From the NCBI GenBank assembly GCA_039621445.1, contig CP154954.1, positions 6,521,425-6,585,424 on the forward strand: a stretch of DNA of 64,000 bases, written 5' to 3'. Position 1 is the first letter of the stretch. Each line of letters begins with the position of its first letter. The notes beneath the pieces are model-generated. The model ran no database searches and had not been told where the DNA came from. It saw nothing but the letters and a program-made list of their open reading frames with translations. The DNA comes from Euglena gracilis (lineage: Eukaryota; Euglenida; Euglenophyceae; Euglenales). The translations under genes and the position numbers were made by a program. Shown piece by piece: positions 41,399 through 50,935 of the stretch.

Positions 41399-43013
41399 TG
41401 TATTGGGGCTCTGGCTTCACGCCCGAACCGCCGTTCAGGACGCCGGTTCGGCACAGAATTTTCTGCGCCGAACCGGCGTCCAGAACGCCGGTTCGGGTGG
41501 GAAGACGGCATCCAGGGGACCCAAAATAAAAAGTGCCAAAAAGTGTCCAAAAGGGCTTGTAGGCATGTGGCAATCATATCTGAGCGGTTTTGGGGGGTAT
41601 TTGGCAGAAATTGGGGTATTTTGTGCAACAATTTCCATTTGGCCAAATTTGGGGGATGTCTGAAATGGAATACCATGCAGCACCGCTGAAATCTAAGGCC
41701 ATCTGCTGAAAGCCCTTGAGAAGGGCTATCGATCAAGGGGCAACATGGCAGGTGAACAGTGGATTTTAGAATTTGCGAAGAGGGTCGGAACATGCGATCA
41801 GCGATTTTCAGGGCGCTGTGCAGTGTGGCTGAGTTCTGAGGGCAAGGTTCCCGTTTTTTTGTTTTAAAACAAAGCAAAAAAACTTTCATGAATAAAAAAC
41901 GGTTTAAAAACGGTTTTTTGTTTTTAAAAAGGGTGTTTTTTTTAAATAAAACACCACAAATAGGAAAAACCCCTGTTTTAAACAACGTGTTTAAAACAGC
42001 CCGGGAACCTTGTCTGAGGGTACCAAATGAAAGCTCATGGGGAGAGGTTTCAATTGATATGCTGTATGGCACCTGAGGTGTGGGATTTCACAAATTAGGA
42101 TGTCAAATTTTGAAACACACAATCGCTGAAAACAAGCGCTGTGTGCATTATTGCTGAATCCTGTGGCCATCTGTCAAAAGCCCTTGAGAAGAGCTTTCGA
42201 TTGATGGGTAACATGGCATCAGACGCGCGAAAACTTCAATCGGTCGATTGACATGAGCCCAAAGGAGCCCCAAAAAATGCTCAAAAATGTTCAGAAACTG
42301 GGTCTTTAGGGCGAAATTGGCCGTGATTCCTTGAGCGCCGGTTCGGGCGTGAAGCCAGAGCCCCTAATCCACGGTTTCAACAACTGTGTTCAGAAACGCC
42401 GGTTCGGGCGCGAAGCCGTGTTCCAGAACGCCGGTTCGGGCTGCCCGAACCGGCGTTCATGGAATCACGGCCAATTTCGCCCTAAAGACCCAGTTTCTGA
42501 ACATTTTTGAGCATTTTTTGGGCTCCTTTGGGCTCATGGCCATGTCAATCGACCGATTGAAGTTTTCGCGCGTCTGATGCCATGTTACCCATCAATCGAA
42601 AGCTCTTCTCAAGGGCTTTTGACAGACGGCCACAGGATTCAGCCATTGTGCACACAGCGCTTGTGTTCAGCGATCGTGTATTCCAAATTTTGACATCTTA
42701 ATTTGTGAAATCCCGCACCTCAGGTGCCATACAGCATGTCAATCGAAAACTCTCCCTGAGACCTTACAGCGCCCTGAAAATCGCTGATTGCATGTTCTGA
42801 CCCTTTTTGCAAATTCCAAAATCCACTGTTCACCTGCCATGTTGCCCCTTGATCGATAGCCCTTCTCAAGGGCTTTCAGCAGATGGCCTTAGATTTCAGC
42901 CGTGCTGCATGGCTTTTTTGGCACTTTTTATTTTGGGTCCCCTGGACGCCAGCTTCCCGCCCGAACCGGCGTTCTGGACGCCGGTTCGGGCGTGAAGCCA
43001 GAGTCCCAATACA
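41399..43013. repeat. Giant foldback, 1.6 kb, with GCCGGTTCGGG ends
   Basis: Centre at about 42,441 (GCCGGTTCGGGC-TGCCCGAACCGGC). The arms match over several hundred bases: CACGGCCAATTTCGCCCTAA, GGGTCTTTAGGGCGAAATTG, AGCCCTTGAGAAG(A/G)GCT with its inverse, and GTATTGGG(G/A)CTCTGGCTTC at the outer tips. The left arm has extra sequence (for example 41840-42090). It lies directly against the terminal repeat of element D, in the place where elements A, B and E have their hairpin. Confidence 0.85.
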
Positions 43014-43170
43014 CGTGTTCAGAGCCCGCCAAATCCTGCCCTGAAATTTGTGGTCATGACTCACGCATTTGGAGAAATCCACGAAAAATGTCAAAGCTTG
43101 CCAAAAAAAAATGGCACCTGCCCTGAAATCTGTGGTGTCAGAAACGGATGCCTGTCCTGAAATCTGTGGT
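43013..43170 (+). repeat. Element D terminal repeat and array
   Basis: CACGTGTTCAGAGCCCGCC, AAATCCTGCCCTGAAAT, TTGTGG matches the TIR of element B. CCTG(C/T)CCTGAAAT(T/C)TGTGGT recurs at 43033, 43116 and 43149. Confidence 0.75.
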
Positions 43171-43201
43171 CACCCCTTTGACCTTCATTCCACAGTTCCC
43201 C

Positions 43202-43395
43202 ATGACGAAACGCGCGGTGAACCTCGTGATAGCTTGTTACTCCCCCCCCTGAAACAGAACTGTTCCTTGGTGTGTTGGCAGTGTACCAACAAACTGCCAA
43301 AAAACCGAAGCTTGACCCCCTTCATGGCAGCTTGTTGGTGCAAGGCAACAAGAAGAAAAAATCTGGTTCCAAGGGTAAAACCCCCCAAATATAAG
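43202..43395 (+). pseudogene. Element D gene, N-terminal fragment
   Basis: MTKRAVNLVIACYSPP runs into an 8-C run (43242-43249), where the frame changes, then ETELFLGVLAVYQQTAKKPK, LDPLHGSLLVQGNKKKK and SGSKG. It aligns with element B (TELFLAALAVYQQDAKKPKV). It stops at a small ATATAAGACACC foldback (43381-43436). The downstream domains are not found, so this copy is a fragment. Confidence 0.7.
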
Positions 43396-43436
43396 ACACC
43401 GGTGTCTTATATTTGGGGGGGTGTCTTATATTTGGG
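43381..43436. repeat. CCCCCCAAATATAAGACACC foldback
   Basis: CCCAAATATAAGACACCGG, TGTCTTATATTTGGGGGGG, TGTCTTATATTTGGG: an inverted repeat with one extra copy. The ATATAAGAC core recurs in the TA element at 53658-53815. Confidence 0.7.
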
Positions 43437-43699
43437 TTTCAGGTGGATGACTGAGGGTAAGGTTTGGACGAATAATCGACTAGTCGATTGTTCGTTCGGG
43501 ACCCCCGAACAGGATCAATCGTTCATGCCCAAAACGAATAGTCGTGAACAGATTGGCTTATCACAAACTTGGGAGATCAGGCGGTGACTTTGGGTTTTTC
43601 GAGCGGGACCCCCCCACCCCCCCCCCTCTTCATTGGAAATACATGGCGGTGAACTTCACCGGTGAACTTCACCGGTGAAGTTTCTCCATTGAAATTCCT

Positions 43700-45500
43700 T
43701 TAGGGGCGAAGCCCCCAACTCCCCCCCCCCCCACCCCTGCCTAACCTCCTTGGAGTCATGTACAACATTCAACGGGTATTTCTGGTGAATAAGGGAGACA
43801 ACCATCATGCAGAAAAAGGTTACCACGGAGTAGATCCAAAACTAACGAAGTGTGGCGGTTGCCACTGGCGATCGCAGCCAAATGCGAGATTGATTTTCTC
43901 AGTAAGGCTTGCTAGATCAATAAAGGCTTAAGGAAAATGGCCACTTTGAGGGGGGTAAACTGAAATTTGGCAAAAAAATTGGCCACTTTGGGAGCGGGGA
44001 CACTTTGGAGGGGGGGGGGTTGAGGGTACCCTCACCTCCCCCCCCCCTGTTTGCCCCCCCCCCTAATTGGCTAATTGGCCTCTGGGACAAGACCGGCCAA
44101 TTTTGGCCAGGCCGCAAAAAAGGGCTCAGAGAACCTCCAAAAATGTCAGTTTCGAAAATTTTAAAATTCGCTGGATAAGAAAAAGTCATGACCAATCCAA
44201 CTATGCGCAAAAAATCGACAAATTTTGCACAGGGAAAAAACAGGGGTCGAGCCCCCCTCCCCCCTAATTGTCACCCCCCCCCTAATTGGCTAATTGGGGG
44301 TCTGAAGGAGCCCGGCCATTAGCCAAATAGGGGGGGGGGGGTGAGGGTAGGTGTCTGGTGGGTGTTCCACAGGGTTTGGCCAAGGGTTTGTATGCTTCTG
44401 AAATGGAAAGCCATGGAGGTCGTTTCTACCGACCACATGGTGGGCCCGACCTCCAATGTGGCCGGTAACAAACACGTCGGGCCGACCAGGGTCGGCCCGA
44501 CCTATAGTCAAAAGTCCTTTGAAAGGGGGGGGGGGCTCATGCGGTTCATGGCTATTCTTATCAACCCCCAGAGGTCGACCCGACCATGGTTGGCCCGACC
44601 TTTGGGATCGTCATAGCCAATCATCCGCCCGGGGCCGGGTGTGCAGCCAAGGGACAGAGGCGTTCCGTCCCATGGGGGAGCAAAAGTTGAGTGTGGTTGT
44701 CTGTTGAAGAGGAGCTGCCAAACGGCGGAGGTTCGGCACGTCTGACGAGGACCCTCGGCCACCAGGGGGGGGGGGCCATTTTGCCGTGCCAAGGGGGTCA
44801 GTCCCCAGGGGGGGGGGGTCCACCGTGGCGGAGAGCCGGAATTTCCCAAAGGAAATTCATTGGTATGGTTCGGCATGCCGTGCCGAGGGGGTTGGCTGAC
44901 TAGGGGGGGGGGGGGGCTTCAACTAGCTGGCAAGGTGACAGCGTCTCATGGGCAGACTGAACACTTCCCAGAGCTGCTTCATTTTCCAAAGAAAGGTTGC
45001 TGCGGGGGCAAACCCAAGGGTGATTAATAGGGGGGGGACAAACCCGGGGGGCACGGTATCCCACCCCCCCCCTGGTGGGGGGGGGGCTCGGCGGGGACCC
45101 ACCCACCCTGCCCCTCCGGGGTCCAAGACTTAAAAAAACCCTGACCCATGTGTGTGTGTGCAGTGGCTTGTGAAAATTTCAAATCTCATAAAAAAAGGCA
45201 GACATTGTAACTGTTCAACCCCCCTCCCCAGATTGCTCCCCAGATGGGCATTTTGGGTTTTGTGACACCCAGGCTAGGCCATTCGCTTTTTGGAGAATCA
45301 CCACTTCTGGCCCCTTTTGTTTTCTTTGCAAAAAAAAATTGAAAATAGAAAACCACTGACCAGTGGCACTGCCAACCGGATTTGTAAGTGTCGGGGGGAG
45401 GCTATGTGCATGGTACATGGGGTAAGGCAGGGGACCGCAGGTGAAAAGCTATGTAAAAGGTGCAGCATGAGGGATAATTAGTTGGGGATGGCAACAACTG
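43700..45500. other. Repeat mosaic without a recognised gene
   Basis: Includes CCCCTAATTGGCTAATTGG words (44.06, 44.28 kb; related to 25.34 kb), GGTCGGGCCGACC-type words (44.42-44.6 kb) and many C/G runs. Confidence 0.45.
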
Positions 45501-45526
45501 CAGATGCGTTTTTCCCTTGGCGCGTT

Positions 45527-46222
45527 TGGTGAGGTGAATACGTAGCATGCGAGCAGATCCTATTAGGATCTCCCATACACTGTCACAAATACGAGTACTG
45601 TCTGGGGCTCAAATGGTGGCTTGGGCTGCCCATTATCGATGATGAAACACAGCAATGTCAAGGCTGCTCAGCACCGCTAGACAGGGAAGGGGACCACCTC
45701 ATCTGTTGCCCCCGGAATAACTTCACCTCCAGACACACAGCCGTTCAGGACGCAATTTTCACTCTTTTGTCCTCCACAGGCCAAGGTGTCCAAAAAGAAG
45801 TCACGATCCCAAATGCACCAGATGCCAACCTGCGCCCTGCTGATCTCCTGCTCTCATGTTGGCAGGATGGCAAACCCACAGCCTTGGACATCACAATTTG
45901 TCACGGCTGGCAAGTGCAAGAACAAAACACCTCTCGGGAACGGTGGAGGTCCTTTCTACGGCGCAAAGAGACAGCCAAACACTCCAAATACGATATCACC
46001 TGTCAAAACGCCGGTTGGTCCTTCACAGCCCTGGCAATGGGCACCTGGGGAGGCCTGGGCCCAGAGGCAGCCCGCCTCCTCGGTCGCATCATAAAAAGAG
46101 CCACGGCATGGCAAGAAGGAGAAATCAGGAACCTGAAACAGTCCGAATGTTACCAAGCCATTGCAGTAGCACTAACACGCCAAATCTGGCAACTACTCAG
46201 CGTAAAGCACACTGTGCGCTAA
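45527..46222 (+). pseudogene. Non-LTR retrotransposon reverse transcriptase, C-terminal end
   Basis: The frame is open from just after a TGA (about 45,524) to the stop at 46,222. It contains CQGCSAPLDREGDHLICC, a C-x2-C ... H-x4-C knuckle of the type that follows the RT domain in non-LTR elements, then NLRPADLLLSCWQDGKPTAL, DITICHGW and YDITCQNAGWSFTALAMGTW GGLGPEA. RPADxLxxxWxxGxPxAxDxT is typical of the C-terminal region of non-LTR retrotransposon proteins in many protists and invertebrates. The polymerase core (YADD) is absent, which fits a 5'-truncated LINE insertion. The A-rich tract after 46,260 is compatible with a 3' region. Confidence 0.7.
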
Positions 46223-46908
46223 ACACCACAACGACCCAAAGCCCCAATCCAAAGTCATGACCAAACCTCCAAACACCCACGGACACCAAAACAAAAAGAA
46301 AAAAAGGAAAAAGACACGTTCCGGAGCAGACACACCACCTAGGGACCAGATGCACACATGCCAACCAGCGGCAAGAAGGGCGGAACCAGACACAAACACG
46401 CCATCCACTGGCAAAGGAGGCACAAACTTCTCCCCCCTCCCCGCGCCATATATATTGAAGGTGACCTTTGCTCATCTTCGGCTAACCACTAACCACTCAC
46501 CTCCGCACCCGGAACAAGTACATATCTTCACCCTTTGTACATTACACCCACAGTATAAGCTACCCGCGACCTGTGGCGGCACAGGGAGTCACAAGGGGGT
46601 TCCTCTTGTGGCGAGGGCCAAAAGAGACGTTTCCCTGGGCCCGAGGCACGGTTCGGGTGAAGCTGTGCTACCCACCGTGCAACTTGTATTGCAGAACTGT
46701 CACAAATTCTCTCTTCTGAAGTTCTGAATCCATCGATCCTTTTGGTGATCACCTTCTCACCTGCCTAAAAAAGAGCCTCACCGAAAGACACAACTGCCTG
46801 CGACATGCCCTCGTGGATCTCTGCCAACGAGCAGGCATTTCCATTCGCAAGGAACAGAGTTGTGAAGCAGGCACGCGCGACGAATCCTCCTTCTCGGATG
46901 GGAGTAGA

Positions 46909-47160
46909 CTACGGTGAGGGACTGTGCTTGAGCAAAGCTGAAGGGTGGCGATCGGTGGCTCTTTCTGCCAGACGCAGTTGGCGGGTTACTCCCCGCGCCA
47001 ATGTCACACATAGATTCTCTGTTAGCTCTTGGAACCGGCGTTGTTTGACAGAGCCGGCGAATGAGTTCGTAGCCATGTGGAGAATGTCTCGCAGAAGCTT
47101 GTTGCTGTCGGACCAGGGCAGCCCCACGGATCGACGTTTGTGGAGTTCAGCGTCTAGCAC
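46909..47160 (-). other. Unassigned open stretch, minus strand
   Basis: Reads MLDAELHKRRSVGLPWSDSN KLLRDILHMATNSFAGSVKQ, a natural-looking composition with no recognised family. The plus strand over the same bases is also open for 250 codons, so one of them is a shadow and I cannot decide which, or whether either is a gene. Confidence 0.25.
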
Positions 47161-47801
47161 GGTCCGTAGAACGCGGGAGATTCAAGGGCGGCGAGAGGGG
47201 GCCAGTGGGTGTTCGATGGTGAGGTCTTCAACAAGGTGCTTTCCTTTTCCTCCTCGGCGTTGGCAGGGGGGAGGGGGGGTCCCGAGGTCTGATTTTTTTG
47301 CATTTTTGGCACTTTTTGGTGTACTGCCTCAACACCGGGGGGGGGGGGGTCCTGGGGTCCCGATTGTACTGCCAACCCCCCCCCCCAAAATGGCCAAAAA
47401 CCAAAAACCAAAAACCCCCAAAAAATTAAGGCCTTTTTGGTCTAAAAGGCCATTTTTTGGTGTCAAAATTTTCATCTATCTCAGGGGGGTCGGCACTGGG
47501 GGGGGGGGGCTCCCGAAAATCCCAACTGTACAGGGGGGGGGGGCAGCATTAATGCTCTAATGGTCTCCCCGGAGCATTTTTGACAAAACCGATGCAACTA
47601 CCATGCCCCCCCCTTTACTCTCCCCCCCCTTACTGTTCCCATTGGGGGGACGGGAACAGTACAGTGCCAAATACGCAAGTGGACAAATTCAAAACGTTTT
47701 AGTCCCACTATTTGCACATCAATGCCCCCAAAAAGGCGGAAAAAAAATCGAAAACCTGGTGCACAAAATCTACCCAACCAAAGTGCGAAGCCCGAGAGGC
47801 C

Positions 47802-48098
47802 ATGCACTCCGGGGACCTTGAGGGAACCAGGAGGAAATGACCACGAGGGCGAAGCACAAGGGCAGGGTGAGCCCGCCCGCCCGCCCGGGAGAAAAAAAAG
47901 CTTCGAGTTCAAAAAACCGCACCCGACACCGGGGGGGGGGAATGAGAACGACCGCCACCTCTGGCAACAAACGCACAGTAAGAGGCACCCCGCCAAAAAC
48001 GCACCATGAACAAATAGCCAGCACAAAAAAGCAGGATCTCACCCTGCCCTTGTGCTTCGCCCTCGTGGTCATTTACTCCTGGTTCCCCGGAGTGCATG
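47802..48098. repeat. Inverted repeat, about 65-bp arms, 165-bp spacer
   Basis: CATGCACTCCGGGGA, GGAACCAGGAG(G/T)AAATGACC, ACGAGGGCGAAGCACAAGGG at the left is matched inverted at 48031-48098. Possibly a foldback element. Confidence 0.75.
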
Positions 48099-48392
48099 TG
48101 TCTCCGCAGCACCGCGGGCTTGCTAGAAGAAGGCCATGTATCCCCAGGCCCAGGGGCGGGGCAGGTGGTCAGGCGAACACCTGGACCAGATTCACTTACC
48201 AGCTGGCTCTGCACAGGCTTCACCTTCCATATAATTTTGAATTGATTGATTACCCTCCTCCTCCTCCTCTTCTTCTTTGAAATTGCTGTCTTTTTGCTTG
48301 CAAATTGCAATTTAAGAGCCAACTCTCATTCTCCTTTGAGGCAAGCTGCCCAGGGAGGAAGGGACACCGACGGAGGAGCACAAAGACATTGT

Positions 48393-48470
48393 TAGGCCAT
48401 GCCTTGCTCGCTGGCGGTTGTTTTGCTTGCTCTGGAGTGCTTGGTTAGTAGTCCCTGCTCAGTGCCGCCT
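48393..48470 (+). repeat. DIRS-like inverted terminal repeat, distal copy
   Basis: GGCCATGCCTTGCTCG, GTTAG(T/G)AGTCCCTGCTC(A/G)GTGCC is the inverse of 52485-52563. Together they bracket the DIRS-like coding region. GACACCTCGGGCTCTGCACT at 48677 is likewise inverted at 52568, compatible with the split inverted repeats of DIRS elements. Confidence 0.7.
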
Positions 48471-48717
48471 CGCCTGAGTTTGCTGCATTGTATCCGACGA
48501 GGCGATCATGGCGCTGTCTTTTCCCCTGGAGGTACCCCCCCTGGCCCCCATCTTCTTCTGAACGAGGGCGTTTGAACAGAAATTTTCTTGTATGGGGGGG
48601 TTCGGGCTCACAACGTCTTTGTGGCCGCCCTCAGTGCCTCTTCCTCCCCGATCGGCTGACCTCGGAAGAGTATGAGACACCTCGGGCTCTGCACTTTGCC
48701 ATAGGGGGCGTTTGGCC

Positions 48718-48780
48718 GGACCAACCTAGCCGGCCGGCAGACCAACCTAGCCGGCTGGCAGACCAACCTAGCCGACCAAC
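48718..48780 (+). repeat. Tandem ACCAACCTAGCCGGC(C/T)GGCAG, three units
   Basis: 21-bp units; a related CCAACCTAACCGTCCGTCCG occurs at 49.83 kb. Confidence 0.8.
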
Positions 48781-49579
48781 ATACCGGCTGTCCAGCCGTC
48801 CGTCCAGATGAAAGCCACTGTCGCTAGCCGCCCGGCTATCCAGACCAATCAGTTCGTACGCCGCACGCAGTGATGGCCGGATAAGAAGTCAGTGTTTTCA
48901 CCGGAGGGTGACCACGTTCGTCCGGGCCGAAGGTCGCACAGGTGATGTTCGGACCGAAAATACGTCCGGACAAGGCGACCCGGCCCCAAAAAAACTTGCG
49001 GCCCTTGGTTCCCCTCCTTGAAAAAATATCGCCAATAAAACTGGCCCAAAACCTGGCCACTCATCGCTTCCAAAAATGGCCACCACAAACCCTCCAAAAC
49101 TGACCCATTTGCCATACTCAGAAACTGCACCTCCCCAATTTTTTTAGCTTTCGTGTGCAAAGTGGACTTGTTCCACAGCAAAAAAAACACTGTAAGAAAC
49201 AAAAAAAAACAAGTTTCAGAAGAAAACAAGCATCTCATGATAAAACGTTTCTGGTCAAAATCTGGCACCATCTGGCCCAAAACTGGCCACCACATCTGGC
49301 CCAAAACTGGCCAACACATGTGGTCCAAAAACTGGCCACCATCTGGCCCAAAAATCGCCGAAATCTTCGGAATCTTCAAAATCCCTTCACATTTGGCACA
49401 TTGGCACAAAAACAGACCATAGTTCCTCGGTTTCCTTTATTCTGCGGCTATTTTGTAAACAGAAACAAAAAGAAAAGGCAAGAAACCAAACACAGTTCAC
49501 AGAAACAGACCGACTTAAAGTCAGTTCTGCAGCAGTCAGCAGCATAAGGCCAAATAAGCCCCAGCACTAAGGCTAGAGG

Positions 49580-49648
49580 CATTGTCCACCAGGGAACGTA
49601 TACATACTCTTGCACCAGCATTGTCCACCAGGGAACATACCCTTGCAA
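49580..49648 (+). repeat. Two 40-bp tandem units
   Basis: ATTGTCCACCAGGGAAC(G/A)TA and CTTGCA(CCAGC) repeated. Confidence 0.75.
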
Positions 49649-49911
49649 ATAGTCCTCCAGGTCCTGTACTTCGACTTACAAGTTGTACTTGAACTTGAAA
49701 CTTGACAAATTGTACTTGATAATCCCAGCTTGTAACTAGAACCTCGCCAGGGGTCTCAGCCATGACATCGAAAAAAAAACAAGCAGAAAAGATACAGTAA
49801 TTAGGAATAAGTTCACTATCGCGATTTTGAGACCAACCTAACCGTCCGTCCGCCCAGACCAAAATGCACCCTGTCCAGCCGTCCGTCCAGATGAAAGGAA
49901 TTTTCTCTAGC

Positions 49912-49947
49912 CGTCCGTCCGTCCGTCCGTCCGTCCGTCCGTCCGTC
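49912..49947 (+). repeat. (CCGT)n tetranucleotide
   Basis: Nine consecutive CCGT units. Confidence 0.95.
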
Positions 49948-49979
49948 CTCACGCCTCCTATGAGGCCAGATTGTGCACT

Positions 49980-50130
49980 GAAAAAAGGGGGGCCAGGGCA
50001 TTCTCCAAAGCACCTTGGGCGGATAGTAGGCTGCTAATCCTTCACCCCCTTCCACCGAACAAATTTTCAAACTTCTCGGGCGGAAAGGCCAAATTTTTTG
50101 AGTTTACCAGCCCCTGCACCTCTGGTGGAG
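49980..50130 (-). CDS. DIRS-like copy 1, C-terminal recombinase piece
   Basis: GLVNSKNLAFPPEKFENLFG GRGEGLAAYYPPKV aligns with ELVYSKNRAFLPKKFVNLVG GRGWKLLRP in copy 2 (52.74-52.87 kb). Position, and conservation in two copies after the recombinase segment, suggest the protein's C-terminal part; I do not see the catalytic Tyr with certainty. Confidence 0.5.
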
Positions 50131-50291
50131 TGGGGTCCCCTAACCTGGGGAGATACCTCCTGTTTGGCCAAAAATTATTTAATGATAGAGGCAATGGTAT
50201 CTGCCCAATGGTTTTATACGGGGTTTCAACGTAATTATAAGGGTACCCCCAGGTTTAACAAAGAAGCGTGTTATTGCCACATATGACATCA

Positions 50292-50910
50292 TCAAAAGAA
50301 AGGGACTGGACTGGGGTCACTGGGAAATGGAGACAATTCTCTCCCACTCATTAAGTTTTTGACGTTTACGTTTGACTTTGGTGTAGGGTGCCCCCCCCCA
50401 ACACTCGTGTTTATTTGGACGTGTGCAAACACATAACTTCTATACAAACAGAGGATTCCCGAAAGGAAAATGAGTTGTGTACACAATGTACACATATCAG
50501 AGGGCGTGGGGGACTGTGCCAGCCACAGGAGGATTGGCAGGGGGTCCCAGAATGCACCATAGTTTACCAGATTTTGGTTCCAAAGTGATTTATAAGGTGC
50601 CAACATGGGATGGAACCTCAGGCGTCCCAAAGCCAGGGATTAAAAGCATAGCACTGCATAACATAAGCATAGCCTTTGGTAACTGAAACGGTTGAATTAA
50701 GGCGTCAACCACTTGGTCAGTGGTGGCTTCAGGGGGAGGTACCCCCATTTTGTCCAAAATCACCCATAAAAGGGTAAAGGCACTTTGGTAACACTTTAAA
50801 CTGAGGTTCCTTCCCAGCAAATCGTAAATGGTTGCATTTTGTATTTGTTTCCCCGCCAGAATTTGCCTGAGCAAATCATGAAAAGCAGGGGCCACCTGGG
50901 GGGGGGGCAT
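50292..50910 (-). pseudogene. DIRS-like copy 1, tyrosine recombinase
   Basis: DNA-integrating recombinase that replaces the DDE integrase in DIRS retroelements. First segment: FHDLLRQILAGKQIQNATIY, KCYQSAFTLLWVILDKMGVP PPEATTDQVVDALI (helical core-binding domain). After a frame change near 50,590: FWDPLPILLWLAQSPTPSDM, CTLCTQLIFLSGILCLYRS (the TLRxxLIxLxxxxxLYRSSDL start of the catalytic domain with its first Arg). Copy 2 shows LRTQLIFFSRIICLYRSSDL AHV, confirming the motif. The rest of the catalytic domain is poorly kept here. Same strand and order as the RNase H segments upstream. Confidence 0.65.
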
Positions 50911-50935
50911 ATTTTCTTCCCTGAAATTGGTGAAC

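Noticed and set aside
28655-43013. Helitron interpretation of the hairpin elements
   Set aside because: The hairpin lies outside paired inverted repeats and no Rep/helicase sequence is seen; Helitrons lack TIRs.
46257-46727. Plus-strand ORF downstream of the LINE fragment (KNKKKKRKKTRSGADTPP)
   Set aside because: Its basic stretch comes from an A-rich tract in the likely 3' untranslated region; nothing else in it is recognisable.
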